A DNA stretch of 64,000 nt, taken from NCBI RefSeq assembly GCF_021347895.1, contig NC_067120.1, positions 18,709,361 through 18,773,360 on the forward strand, read 5' to 3'. The translations under genes were made by a program, and so were the position numbers. Numbering within the stretch: position 1 is the stretch's first letter; the number at the start of each line of letters is the position of its first letter. This DNA is from Acanthochromis polyacanthus (taxonomy: Eukaryota > Chordata > Actinopteri > Pomacentridae). The notes under the pieces are model-generated. The model was not told the DNA's origin. It did not search any database and saw nothing but the letters and a program-made list of their open reading frames with translations. Positions 49,201 through 62,478 of the stretch are shown piece after piece.

Positions 49201-52200
49201 AGTAATCGTAAAATGGAAACAGCAAATGTTAAAAGAGAGAGCCGATTATGACACGGTAAATTACATCCAGACATGTTAGTAAATGTAATAACATAACAAA
49301 GTACGTCGATTTGAAACTCTTTGTGATTCCATTTTAATTTTGAATGTAATTGCTCATTTATCATTTTAAGACAGAATAAGAGCATACACATGGATCTTTT
49401 TTAATTATGTTTGAGTTTTATTGCACACCATCAACTACAAATGTAATGAACCCAGCAATAATATATTCTTTTTAAAGTACCAAATTTATGAATTGATCAT
49501 AAATTAACATGTTTAATGGCTATAATTATTCCAGTGGCACACTCCAGGCTCCACATTCATGATAACTGTTCATCTGTTATATACTGTTTGATCATTCTGT
49601 GATGTTGAACTTAAAGGCATATAAATTTCACTGATGTCAACAGAGTCTTGATGAGGTTTTAAAATATAACCTCCATCCTTTACTAGTGGCTTTCAAATGT
49701 TCTTTCTTCAGTACTATGATCACATATGATAGCTGACATTAAAAATTTGAGCCTGTTGGATGCACTTTTCCATCAAAAAACATACAGTATTTATATAACA
49801 AGGTGCCCAAACAATAGTTTATTTGGCCATACCACTTCACATTTCAGTGCACTGTTTCGTAGTGTTTTCAAATCAGACATTATTTACAATGCTGGGGTCA
49901 GCGAGTTTATGACTATTCTAACAAGTGACAGTTAACTATCACTGTTGTTGCTACTGAATCTGATATACCTGATGTCCTGAATTACAGCAGTTCCTAAAGT
50001 CTAATGCAACTTTGATATGCAATTTTATACCTGTCAGACATCCTGAAATGTATTCTGTGCAGAGAAGAAGGCATTCCTGTGTGTTTTTGTTATAATTAAT
50101 ACATGTTAACATTGTGTATTTGTTAATCCCATTTTGAAATCCTGAATTCACTCAACTATGATTCGTTTAGTGAGTCTAATGTGCAATTTTGTCTCATGTC
50201 CAGCAGGGGGTGTCAGACACCACCGTGATTTCTCACACATTTTAATCCAAACAGTATTTAGGTGTTTTAGTTTACAGGAACTGGCTGTATGTTGGAGATT
50301 AGGATTGTGCTTGAACTACATTACTGAGGATTTTTCTGCACCATATTCTCCTGCTGTGCCCCTACTCTGTTACTCAAATCCACTGTACCTTATTGACATC
50401 TTGAAGGTAGAGCCAGGCGTTGAACGGTCTGATGGTCAGGTCCAGGTCTGACAGCTTGAGCTCTGCTACGCCTGCACTGATGTTTCTTTCATCAGCGTCG
50501 ATGCCAAAAGCGGCAAAGCGAAGGCTGTACTCCTCCAGAGTGGACAGATCCATGGGGATGGAGAAGCGCTCATCAAAGATCACGGTGAATGCATTCGTCT
50601 GGACCTGTCGGAAGCATAGGATGTTACATTGTCTTGCATATTTTCACTGGTGTGAACTAACTGGTACCAGTTAGAATAGTCATTAGAAGAAAGACAGAAA
50701 AGTGAACAGCAGGAGCAACAACAAACCAAAACTACAAAGATTTATCAGTCTAACAGCAGGCTGAAGACGCTGTAGAGAGGGAGAAACATCTGAGCTTTTT
50801 CACAGTTATCTGACAAACTGTGGCTGTCTGCATTGTTGGGAACATAAAGTACACTAAGAGTACAAGGTCACAGCGGATACTTGTTCCTATAACATTAACA
50901 TAGTCATCTGAGCACATTCCTCTGCTCTGCTGTGACAAGATGCTTTTATATTATCATGCAAAAAAAACACACACAAGCAGGACAAGCTGCAAAACATGAA
51001 CATCTTTTATTTTTTGCCTAGGAACCACCAAAGCCAGTAGATCAAGACAGAACAGCTTTTACAATGATAAGTATAATATAAAAGGAACAAAACATGACTA
51101 CTTTAAGTCTAAGTGAGAGACTCAGTTGCGACAGCAACAGTTGTAATGTGAATTTCAAGCCATGACATCTTGATGCACATGTGGAGGCCGCTGTGGTCAG
51201 AAGTTACCAGGCAACAGGTGATGTGAAAAGGGTGAAAAGAGGTGGAAAAAACAACGAGGAATATTTCTGCTAATAATAATATGTGAAATAAACACTGTTG
51301 CTTCGAGACAAACACAGAATAAAAGGAAAAAAACGACATGTTGTGCAAGGTCACCATGATTCGCTATGCATAAAGAGCAACGGACTCACTGTACCATTAA
51401 AGAATTGTGAATTCAGAGGAAAAGATCTACAAGCATGTGAGCCTGACCTTGGACTGTGCAAACATCCACCGGCTGAACAGCATCTTAATCATACAACCCA
51501 ACACCTACAGAATCCAGACAAGGCCCTGTGCTGCTGAACAAACATGAAGATACAAAGCATCCAGTGACTCTCTGCTAGCCTCCCTCCATCCACAATATGA
51601 GAACGTCTGTCTGCATTGTTGGACTTATCACTTGGGGATAACAACAGTGATGCATGTGGGAACAATGAGGCAATAAGAAGAAAGGGAGGCGTGTGTGGAT
51701 ATGTATGTGTGATCTATGGCAGACAGCGAGGGGGAACAAAGAGCGGTGTTCACATTATTACCAGCAAAAAAAAAAAAAAAGAAGAAGCAAGAAGCAGTGA
51801 CAGCAAATAAATAAGAGAGGAAGAGATGAGGGGAAAATGAGCCAGAGAAAGGCGAGGGGAGGGGAGGGTTGATGGACGGGCAAAAACAAAAGCAGCAAAG
51901 AGATGCTGGGGACGAAAATGAGCGAGAAAAAGCAGAGGCAGAGAGGGAGAAGCCTGCTTGACCATCAAGGCGAGTGGAGCTGATGTCAGCGTTTCCTTCC
52001 GTCTTCCCTGACATTAAAGAGGAAGCAACTAATGCTGCCGCATCAGTGGATGCTTCCATTATTATCACGCCCAGCCTGGTTGCACTAATATGCGACAACA
52101 ACAAGCACCACTGGGGCCCTGATGAGTCTGTGTGTCGTCCCCGTCGGCGGCACAAACTGTGCTAAACCATGTGGCCGTGACTCACAGCCAGGCAGGAGCT

Positions 52201-55200
52201 ACAGAGTGTTTCTGGCAACGTCGAGCCGAGAGCAGAAGGCAAGTGGCAGGTGTAACAGATGGAGGAACGTAGCTTTGTTTTTATTTCTGTCAGAACGGTT
52301 GCTTCATGTTAGATTAAAGCCTTTTGTGATTTTGATTTAGAGGTGAGAGAATAAATAACAGAAAAGTTAAATAACGGTTAAAAGAGCAGACGCAGCAAAA
52401 ACAGAGTTAAAAATCCAAATGCAGAAGAAGTAGTAAGTCAGTAACAAGCAATTTCTTTTATGTTTAAGCCTTTTTCCTTCTTTCTGACCCTATATTACAA
52501 TATATATACTAATTTTAGATTGTGATATAAAATGATTTAGTCGATCTTCGGGCATTTATTGAATCCTTTTTTTCTTTTTTTTACCTTGTTAACATGTTCA
52601 TATGTTGCTGTAGCATGCTGGGAAACAAATTTCAAACCATAACATATCAAAGATTAGGATTCAGTCAGCATTTCATATACAGAGTGGGCCATAAGTTTCC
52701 ATACATAGGAAAATGTATAATGTATATTTTTTATACTTTAGATACCCTAGAAGATGCATTTGATGCTATCTTTGGGGGCACTTGAGGGCCATGGTGTGTC
52801 AGGTGAAAATATGAGACATAAATCATCTCAAGGAACGTATCACCAACGCCATTACAAGCATAACTTCAACTGTGCTAATGCAAGTTCATCAGCAGTGGAA
52901 AATACGTATTAACATGTGTTTTTGAAACAATGGCAATCATATCGAGCACATCATGCAAATAAAAACCGTTGTCCAATATAAACTGTTTATTTTTCCTATG
53001 TATGGAAACTCACGGTCCACTCTGTATAACAAACCTGAAGGATTAATCATCATCTTTAAAATCGGGGATTTTTTTGTATCTTTATTTTTCTTCAGAATCT
53101 GTTTCAACTGTGTTTTTAAAACATATGAATTACTGCTTTCATGCATTGAGAGGATGCATAGAATCTAGTTTTATTTAAGGCAGGAAGAGATTATTTTCAT
53201 GGAAAATCTTCAAAATATGTAACTTTTATTCACAGAGGTAAGTTTTTAGGGACGTAACAAACGGGCAGGCATATGAAGGAAAAAGAAAATGATTAAATTA
53301 TACAAAGGAAGCAGAAGAGTAACAATAGAGCTCTAGAGACTTGGAAAATCAGTGTCAATACAGTAAAAATGTTCTGGTGGCATATAGCAGCACAACACCT
53401 TCCTAAGACAGTTTATGTTTTTTGTTTTTTTTTTACCAATCAGTATACAAATCTAAACTCTTCATCTCATGATCTTGTAAACCGTAGATGTAATAGAAGT
53501 CCTATTACACACTGAAATATTAACAAGCTCATAGGACAAAATGGTTTTTACTTTATTACAGTATTTATTGTAATATCCTATCACCCAACCCTATATTCTG
53601 ATCTAAACTCACTCTGATATATTGTGTAAAGTAATCACATCTCAGGATCGTCATCGGGACGGTTCAGGCTCTCATTGTAAAAAGTGGAAAAGGCCACAAA
53701 TCATCCTCAGGCCTGAGGTGCGGGTAAACACGGGTTACAGGTTACAGACTAAGTGAGCTGCTGATCTGCTCCTCATGACAGTGAAGGATGTGAAATCAAC
53801 GTTCCCGACTTGCAGCTCCCAGGAGACTGGCCACTAAAGCAAATGAAATGGGCTCTTCGGTTGGACAAGAAAGGACCAGCTTGTCAGGCTTCAGGATTGA
53901 GCTTCTCACCCCGTGGGACGTATCACTGTCTCCGTCGAGAACTCAGCCAGGACTGAAATCTTAAACACATTTCAAGAGAGCCAAAACTGCGCCCCGAGCG
54001 AGAAAGCTTCAGACGCTGCAACGTTATTCCCCTTCCGCCGTGTGATGAGCCACTTTTATCTTTCCTTCGTTGCCCATGTTCAGTCGTCATGGCTTAACTG
54101 CTAATTACCCATCTGAGTCGCTATCCTTTCATTTATTTCCCCTCAGTCCTGAGTCACTGCTACTAGTCGTTGAGAAGCAGCCATGTGTAAAATTTACACA
54201 GTATTGCCGGCTAATGACAACTCAACATACATTTGAAACAATGGAAAATGATTTAACTGGTGCTTGGTTAAAAGTTTTCAGCTGTTGTTTCAGGAATCTG
54301 AAAATGTCACACACTGATCGTATGGGCTTTTAAAAAACATTTTCAGCCATGGAAGCAGGTGTGCTCCAGGGACGACCTTATCAGTCCTTCGATCCAGACT
54401 GAAATACCTCAACTACTCGTCCCAGTTTTTTCTTTTGTGGCCTGTACAGATGAGTCACTCTCATCTGCGCCGCATCACCTGATTCCCCACCTGTTCAGGG
54501 AGCTTCATGCCATTATTTTCCACTGTTATCTTTGCCTATTTATATTCTGCCCGAATGTTACCTCACCTAAAACCCTAGAGTCTGTGCTTTCCTGCTCAGT
54601 CTGCTCTGTTTGCTGGCCTGGTTCCCTGCACACTTGAAAGAAAACCCTTTGTGAGCATAGCAAACTTATTTCTACTTCCACATGCGTTTTTTTGTTACTC
54701 TTTTGTCTTCTTTAACCTGAGTTGTGTCACAGCTATCTGATGTGTTGCCATGAAGTCTGCTTCAATCATTCCCGTCCATCTCAGAATGAACTGCAATCTC
54801 TTTTCATCTCACAGCACCATGAGGCTAAAAAAGCAATTTTCCACTACCTGCAAAATTAATGAAATTCCCATCTGCCTCAGCTCTACTTTGTGTTTAGAGC
54901 TAATTAGCAAGAGTAACATGCTGAACATGATAAACATCAGCATTCAACTAACAGGGAAGCCCCCAAAGAGATCCAAGCTCTCCCAGAAAGAACTAAATTT
55001 CAAGGTTTTGAAAATCTAATAAATAACAATTAGCATTTCTAATGTGGCAATAAGAAAAACATAAAATCTAATTAAAATCTGAAGTCCTGCCATAAGTCAT
55101 TTAAAGTATGCCTGCACAACTCTGGTGATTCTCACCATTCGATCCGTGCAGTGATGACTATCAAAGCGTGAAAACCCGTCAGAAGCCACAGAGTAATTCT

Positions 55201-58200
55201 TTCACTGCTAAAGATTATAGATTCGTAGTCCTGTTTATTATAATCTGGCATTTAATAAACAAAGTGAAAATCAGCAGATTAAAACAATAATCAAAATAAC
55301 TGTAAGTTGCTTCATTATTAGGCAATACACCCAATTATTTAACCTCCTGAGAACCGAGGAAACAAAGTATCTTTCAGTTGAACTTTTTGGGGGATTTCCT
55401 GCCTGTTTGGAGCTAAAACAACTCACAATATAAAAAACTTTATTTGAGATGTTTTTGGTTTCTGACACATTTTTGGATAATTAAATATGACCCAGGAACA
55501 TTTTTGCTGTTCCTGAGAAATGAACCTAGCAAGAGGGTTAAGAAACTAAATTAAACTGAACATGAACATAAATTAAACTCTCAACAGTCAAGAGGCCTGC
55601 GTTTTGTCTCAGCATGAAAACAAAGTTCCCTTCATTCCACCTAATCATGAGATACGACTGGAAATGCTGGAATGTCCTCTATGGAGCACATCAGGATTTA
55701 ATCGGGTAGCTCAAATGAGTCAAAAGATATCGATGAAAAACAAATGTCCACTACAGAGGACATAAAGGAATGGGCCAGGTTATACAAAACACATACAATG
55801 AATACAAAAATGTGTCAGTTCAACTATGAAGGGTTTTCCATTTGCATTAGAAGTTCTTTTTACCTTCAGTGTGTCTCATTACAACACACATAGGTCTGTT
55901 CATTTGTTTCCTCAAAAAGCCTTTGCAAAGTCAATTAATTACTTTAAAACCTCAAAACCTACGTTTTTAGAGTAATGATAATTTGCTAACACTTTTTAAA
56001 TCCTCTTCTGCATTTTGTTGGTGCATAGCGGTTCTTCTTGGTGCATTCCCTCCACACATAGATTATCCGAGTATTGTGAAACCACTGACAGGTGTGCTGC
56101 ATGTATCACCTGCATGCAAGTGTATCTGTCATGAGCTTGCATGAGTCATACCGTAGCCCACTAATGGGAACACAGCTCCATAGCACCACTAGTGGACAAA
56201 ACTCCACTGGGTACTTCTGAGTCATCCACTCTGTTTGCATTACTAACTCCAGCCTGTCTTTGCCATCAATCTGAACCCACCGCGTTTCCATGGTTGCTGC
56301 AGTAACCTAAGTGCAGATCTCTGACAAGAAAAACCTAGAGTAAAAGTAGCCTTATCATCTAATTGCCCTTGCAGAAAATCTGAAGGTAGTTTAAACAACC
56401 TCTCTGCGATCCAGTGCAGTACATCTACACTACCGTTCAAATGTTTGGGGTCACCCTGACATTTTCATGTTTTCCATTAAAAAATTCACACTTTTATTCA
56501 TGTGCTAACATAATTGCACAAGGGTTTTCTAATCATCAATTAGCCTTTCAACATGATTAGCTAACACAATGTAGCATTAGAGCACAGGAGTGATGGTTGC
56601 TGGAAATAAGCCTCTGTACCCCTATGTAGATATTCCATTAAAAACCAGCCGTTTCCACTTATATAGTAATAATTTACCACATCAACAATGTCTAGATGTC
56701 TAGAGCAGATATTCCTGATTAATTTAATGCTATCTTCATTGAAAAAAATGTATTTTCTTTCTAAAATAAGAGCATTTCTAAGCGACCCCAAACTTTTGAG
56801 CGGTAGTATATGTGTCAACTTTGCTTTTCCACCTGTCGTGAAAGGCTTACCCATGCTGAGAGGGACCACATTTTTCTTTCTGTCACAGAACATAACGCAA
56901 GAACACAGTGAAACACCATGACCCGACCCTAACTAAGCAGTAGAAAAATGATGGAAGGACTTCCTTACCCTTGTGACTCCCACATTAAGCTCCTCTGGCC
57001 CCAGTGAGACTCTGATGAAGCAGCCAGGGAAGTCCCCTTCCTCCCTCTCCAGCAGGTCTTTGCCCTGGTGCAGGGTGATGTGGAGCATTCCCGCCCCGTG
57101 GCCCGGGTGCCTGGACGGCTCAAACTCCAGGGTCACCTCCAGCTGGCCAACTGTGAAGTCGTGGCCGAAGTTGTTGGCGATGGAGGAGATGGAGCTGAGC
57201 GAGTCTGTAGAGATGGACCGGTTGAGCTGAGCCATGCCGGTTGGGTCCAGCTCCCTGCTCATCAGCTCCAGGTGGCCCAGGTCCCTGAAGCCATCTGGGG
57301 TGTCGCCCAGGGCCAAGCTGGGCTTCCGGCTGGAGGTGGTGGAAGTCCGCCGGTGGTTGTTGGCCGCCACTCTCTTTTGGGAGAAGATAAAAAAGGAAAA
57401 CCACCTCCTTTTAAGTGAAGCAGTAAAGTAAGATTATTTAGAATGCAACTTAACCAAAACGATTTGTTTTACGCTGACAGTGTATCATTGAACATTTTGT
57501 CCTTTTCTATCATAAAGAGTATTTAATGAGAAGCAATTAAAGTGTGTTTTTTTTATATTAATGCTAACCGCAGCATCTACAACTACATTTCTTTTTTTCC
57601 AAGACAGACAGGAAATGAGGCATGCATTAAAAAGTTGGGATGTTTATAACCAAAAAAACTACTCATCCCCATAGTGGAAACAATTTATAAACATACAACT
57701 TAAATTGACTCAAGAGTTGATATGGTGAACTTGTTAGCAAAAGGGACAGCATTGGTATTCATTTAAGGCCAATATACTCATTATCTTTTTGTCTTTTAAC
57801 TCTTTTTTTTTTTTGTCTCCATCAACTCCTGAAGTAAATGTCTGGCTGTTTAGCTACCGAATGCTCGACCATCTTCAAATAATAGTCATTAAGTTTTTTT
57901 TGTTAGGCACAACTGTGGCCAAAACTACAAAAAATACACCCTGATTATAAAATAGTGTGTGGCATCATCATCTGGAATCCTACATTTTTTCACGCTGTAA
58001 ATGTACCTTTTGTCTGACTTCTGAGAAGGAAGTTCCATATTTTTCTTGCAGATATCGATAATCAAAGTTGGGGAAGGGGGACGGTGTGGGGAACGTTCCA
58101 GACTTCCACAACTTCCAGATGTTGAGCCCAGCCATGCCCAGCAGCACGAAGAAGCCCACCAGGTAGATCCCCACCTCCCAGCCCGGTGGGTTGCGCACCA

Positions 58201-59005
58201 CTGAAACAGACACACAAAACAAGAAGCTCTAAAAGCACTTCCCATTTAATCTATGGTAGCATCAAGTTTGTCCTCATAACTGTCTGTATTTTACATTTGA
58301 TGGAGGGGAGTTTGATTGCTGGTGGAAGTGCGCAGTCTGGAAGTATCCCAGGATACAGCCTTTTTTTATTTTAAGACCAGTGGGAGTCTTAACAAGCTCA
58401 CAATCACTGAGCGCAGTCAGCCACTGATTCAGGCCTTGTCATTTAACGGTGAGTGGTGACTTTGGGAGACAGTCAGGACTCATAAAATTTTATGTAAATC
58501 AGATAGTTGGGTAGAAAATCTGACAAAATGTGACAGACAAATTGAAACGGCACTCTGAATTAAATTCCAGAGCATCTCATGCATTGAATTTTAGAGGGGA
58601 TTAGGAGCCCACACCGAACTGGCTTTATCAGATTGAGAAAGGGAGGACTTTGAGAGCTTTATCTAAACTTTATAACAAGGGCAGAGAGCCAAATACACAG
58701 CAAGTTTAAATGTTTCGTAACATCAATGACCATCGGCAAGAAATGAGGCCAGAGTTGCTTTCAGACAGACCTCAGAACAAACACAGTCACTGGACTGAAG
58801 GAAAAGCTGCAAACAGTCTCATCTCTCACACAGAAACACACATTTACAAAAGTGGAATTCAAAGCACATCTGTCCAGCACTCATCTGCACAAAGATATCC
58901 ATGCAGAAACAAGCAAGTGCAGAAATAAGTTGGAAAAAGTGTGTCAGCCAGCTACTCACCGCTCAGATGGTAGCCTGATATATCCCCACTCTGAGGCGAG
59001 GACAT
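46279..59005 (-). CDS. syt12: Synaptotagmin-12
   Basis: The protein is a vesicle-membrane synaptotagmin that acts independently of calcium. Seven coding exons (58960-59005, 58007-58200, 56969-57373, 50389-50604, 48894-49014, 47207-47340, 46279-46452) join in frame to 429 residues, close to the 421 of human SYT12. It has a short lumenal N-terminus, one transmembrane helix at about 25-44 followed by WKLWKSG, a PSPFPNFDYRYLQ linker motif, C2A at about 145-280 and C2B at about 290-410. A protein kinase A-type site, RKPS at S99, matches the known Ser97 site of mammalian Syt12. Calcium-binding aspartates are largely replaced in both C2 domains. The C-terminus carries a WHPL match to the synaptotagmin WHXL motif. 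An acceptor (TTTTTACAG) just upstream of the ATG exon shows that further 5'-UTR exons lie upstream. Confidence 0.96.
47410..47680 (+). mobile_element. L2-type LINE/SINE 3' tail in syt12 intron
   Basis: GTTTTCTCCAGGTATTCCGG, then CCTCCCACAGTCCAAAAACA, then GGTTAATTGATGATTCTAAA, and finally AGCTGGGATAGACTTCAGCC with a GGATTAAGCAGTGTATAGAT end. This is the conserved tail of fish L2 elements, the same family as the short insert at 574-640. Confidence 0.8.
48102..48464. mobile_element. MITE of the 'GTTTGGGGTCAC' family, copy 1
   Basis: It starts GTCCAAAAGTTTGGGGTCAC and ends CAAACTTTTGAACGGTAGTG. The internal TAGCTAATGGTGTTGAAAGG and ATTAGAAAACCC also occur, reverse-complemented, at 56426-56810. 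Both copies are in syt12 introns. Confidence 0.75.
50200..50212 (+). promoter_or_regulatory. CTCF-core-like motif
   Basis: CCAGCAGGGGGTG matches the core of the vertebrate CTCF consensus. It lies in a syt12 intron about 190 bp from exon 4. A single motif match is weak evidence for binding. Confidence 0.3.
52678..53026. mobile_element. Mariner-like MITE with about 37-bp inverted repeats
   Basis: The left end TACAGAGTGGGCCATAAGTT...CATACATAGGAAAA mirrors the right end TTTTCCTATGTATGGAAACT...CCACTCTGTA. It is flanked by TA. The 349-bp interior contains no complete transposase frame. Confidence 0.8.
55339..55541. mobile_element. Possible piggyBac-like MITE
   Basis: TTAA borders both ends (55339-55342, 55538-55541), with ends TTAACCTCCTGAGAACC and AAGAGGGTTAA. 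The terminal similarity is short and imperfect. It resembles the clearer TTAA element at 62479-62865. Confidence 0.45.
56426..56810. mobile_element. MITE of the 'GTTTGGGGTCAC' family, copy 2
   Basis: It starts TACACTACCGTTCAAATGTT and ends CCCAAACTTTTGAGCGGTAG with TA borders. It is the opposite orientation to copy 1 at 48102-48464. Confidence 0.8.
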
Positions 59006-60993
59006 GGTGCTGCAGGCAGCCTGTAAAAACACACCCAACAATGATCTGTTCAAGTGGCTTTTTACCTCATCGGAGCATAACATCATTTTGCAAAGTCAAC
59101 TGTGACCTTTCCACAGTGCCTGCGATGTCAGTCGTTTTGGAAACACGAGAAACGTAGTCGCCCATTACAACTTCTCACTCTCAGCATTTCCCCTTCAACA
59201 TGAATCAGAGGTAATGCAGTTCTACTGCCCTGCATTGGCCTACAGGATAAAATTCACCACAGATCCCTAATGACTCCTGATATCCACTGCTGCTTTACAT
59301 GAACAGGATGGGCACATGCACAAATGTTTGCATGCATAGCCACAGATGTCAGGGCACATGGTGTATTATAGCATCTTTGCACAGGACTGACCAGTCTGCA
59401 GGGTTTCATAGCAACCAATAACCAAGACGAAACCCACTAAGACGAAATTTGTCAGTAAAGGTGATCTGTTTGACTTCTCAATCCCAATCTCCAGTTGTGG
59501 ACCGACAGACTTGGAGGTGCGTTCCTGCTGAGTATGTAAAGTTTTAGAGCTGTTCCACTGTCAAATTGTCAAGTGCATGACTGCTCTGACTAATGGAGAG
59601 TTTTCGACGCTATTATGTGTCCTTCCTGTGAGCCTGCACAAGTGCAGACTTTCCAGAGGGACTTGACAAAAGTTCACTGGTGACATATGAACAAAGCTGA
59701 CCTGCCTTTTTAAGGTCTTTGGTTCATTTTTTACACGATTGTAGAACTCACGCACTCCAGGGCTGCAGTGAAGACATCAGTTAAGTCTGTGAAGGTTTAG
59801 TGCTCCAGCCCTCAGGTGGAGACTGGGACTGAGGCAGAGTTGGACATCAGCAGTATTTCTTTTGTCCGGTCACATAATTGGAGTTTTCTTATCAGCAGGA
59901 CAACATTGTAACGGCAGTGCTTTCCAAACAAGTAAAAAAGGCCAGATTAACTCTCCCAGCCACATCGAGGTAAAAACTGGCCTCGTCCAGACTTTAGGGA
60001 CACCCTGTAAGTACTGTATTAAAATCAGTTAAACAGTAACAACAGAAATTAACAACAGCCAATTTTGATCTTTATTGAAAATATTTTGCTTACAGCATAA
60101 TTTTATTGTAGTACGCAATTCAGTTTTTCCTTTTATTAGAATTTTTTTAATTGTAATTAGCTCAAGGACATTCTAGTTATGGCCTTTCATAATGATTTGC
60201 TTGCTGAGCATACCTCTTGTTGAAAAAATAAAAACTAAGTAACTTAAGAATTAAGAATTTAGCATGCTTAATCTTTTTGTGTCAACAGGTATAAAGTGTC
60301 CTAGGCCAAAATACTCTGGGGTATACTTTGGCCGGGGGTTTAATCTGGCCTGTTGCACCGGCCCCAACCACAAAAATCATTAATGTGATCATTTTCTGGT
60401 CTGAGAGAATTACAGCGATTTGGTTAAATTAAAAGAAAGTTTTTTTGTGGTTTAAAAGAATATCTACTGATATAAAACTGCACTCCTTTAACTTTGCTTG
60501 TCTTATGATGGACAGTTTAGAAACTAGAGAATCAAACCAGTGTTGCAGCACCAGAGACAGAGAGATATATCTTTTATTGTTTGACACATTTCTCTTCAAA
60601 GGCTACGAAACCCATAAAACAACTCAATCACTGGCAGTTCAGTCAGAGATTTGGGTGTTATTCAAGCAGTAGCTTTTGCAGCCTGAAGGAGAGATGAGCA
60701 GTGGGGAACAGAATTCTGGTAACCAGCTTCCACAGATCCTCCTCCAGATTATTTTTTCGTTTTTAAACTTGCAGTGAAGTCTGAAGCACCCAGATCAGCA
60801 ACCTTTGACTGGAAAATTCCAAGAGTAAACACCTGATTGTGAACTTTCATATCAGATAAGATATACTTTATTGTGAAAGGGAAACTGGCCTTGGGCAGTA
60901 GCGTAGGTTTTTACAGCAATGTACAAGTACAGAGGGCTAGATAATAAAACAGTAATCAAACAAAGTGTTAAACAGGGCACAGAACAAACTACA
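59006..60993. other. syt12 5' flank or 5'-UTR intron
   Basis: The 5' UTR part of the first coding exon extends to the TTTTTACAG acceptor at about 59021-59029. Beyond it no exon is recognised. ATACTTTATTGTGAAAGG near 60864 resembles a LINE tail common in fish. Confidence 0.45.
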
Positions 60994-62243
60994 TACACTA
61001 CCAGTCAAAAGTTTGGACACACCTTCTCATTTAATGGTTTTTCTTTATTTACACTGCAGATTCTCACGGAAGGCATCAAAACTATGAATGAACACATATG
61101 AAATTATGTAGTAAACAAAAAAATGTAGTAAGCCAAGACATGTTTTACATTTTTGATTCTTCAAAATAGCCACCCTGCTGTGGTAGCCATGCTGGATCAG
61201 TGTGCCTTCAACTTTTTACTAAATCCCCAACAGTGTCACCACCAAAGCACCCCTACACCATCACACCTCCTCCTCCATGCTTCACGGTGGGAACCATGCA
61301 TGTAGAGACCATCCGTTACCTTTCCACGGCGGGTGCAACCAAAGACCTCAAATTTGGACTCTTCAGACCAAAGCACCGATTTCCACTGGTCAAATGTCCA
61401 TCCCTTGTGTTTCTTGGCCCAGTCAAATCTCTTCTCCTTGTTGCTTTTCCTTAATAGTGGTTTCTTTGAAGCTGTTTGACCTTAAAAACCTGATTTGCAC
61501 AGTCTCCTCTGAACAGTTGATGTAGAGATGTGTCTGCTGCTAGAACTCTGTGTGGCATTTATCTGGGCTCTAATCTGAGGTGCTGTTAACTTGCAATTTC
61601 TGAGGCTGGTGACTCGGTTGAACTTCTCCTCAGCAGCAGAGGTGACTCTTGGTCTTTCTTTCCTGGGGTGGTCTTCATGTGAGCCAGTTTTGTCGTAGCG
61701 CTTGATGGTTTTTGCAACTGCTCTTGGGGATACATTCAAAGTTTTTGCAATTTTCTGGACTGACTGATCTCCAGTTCTTAAAGTAATGATAGACTGTCAT
61801 TTCTCTTTACTTAGCTGATTGATTCTTGCCATAATATGGATTCTAACAGCTGTCAAATAGGGCTGTCAACTGTGTACCAACCTGACTTCTGCACAACACA
61901 ACTGATGGTCCCAACCCCATTAAGAAGGCAAGAAATTCAACAAGTAAACCTTGACAAGGCACACCTGTGAAGTGAAAGCCATTTCAGGTGACTAAGTCAT
62001 GAAGCTCATCCAGAGAATGGCAAGAGTGTACAAAGCAGTAATTAAAGCAAACAGTGGCTATTTTGAAAAATCATATTTCTGTAAATGTGACTTATTTCAC
62101 ACTTTTTTGTCTACTACATCATTCTGTATGTGTTCATTCATAGCTTTGATGCCTTCAGTGAGAATTTACAATGTAAATAGTCTAGAAAATAAAGAAAAAC
62201 CATTAAATGAAAAGGTGTGTTCAAGCTTTTGACTGGTAGTGTA
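60994..62243 (-). mobile_element. Fold-back Tc1-like relic
   Basis: TA-bordered ends TACACTACCAGTCAAAAGTT and TTTTGACTGGTAGTGTA define a 1.25-kb element. A decayed minus-strand transposase runs from about 61836 (ATG, early stop) through HTH pieces (SVQKIAKTLNVSPRAV) and GDTVGDL-type sequence. The region holding the second and third catalytic acids is missing. Fragments encoding the transposase C-terminus (GYFEES or GYFEKS) occur at both ends in opposite orientations, so each arm is about 190 bp or longer. It cannot encode a working enzyme. Confidence 0.8.
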
Positions 62244-62478
62244 TATATAAAACTTTGTGTGGAACCATGACTATTTAAACATGTGCATTCATTTACATGT
62301 TCATAAGAACGTGTATATTGCACTGCAGCAATTTATTGCACTTTGTGTAAAACTCGCAATGCAAAAAAAAAAAAAAATTAGGGATCCAGAGACCAACTTT
62401 GTAGATAAATTATGTGGCTCCACACATCAAGGGTTTATCTTAAGTTGTTGTTTGTTAAGCACTGTGTTAGAGGTGAGA

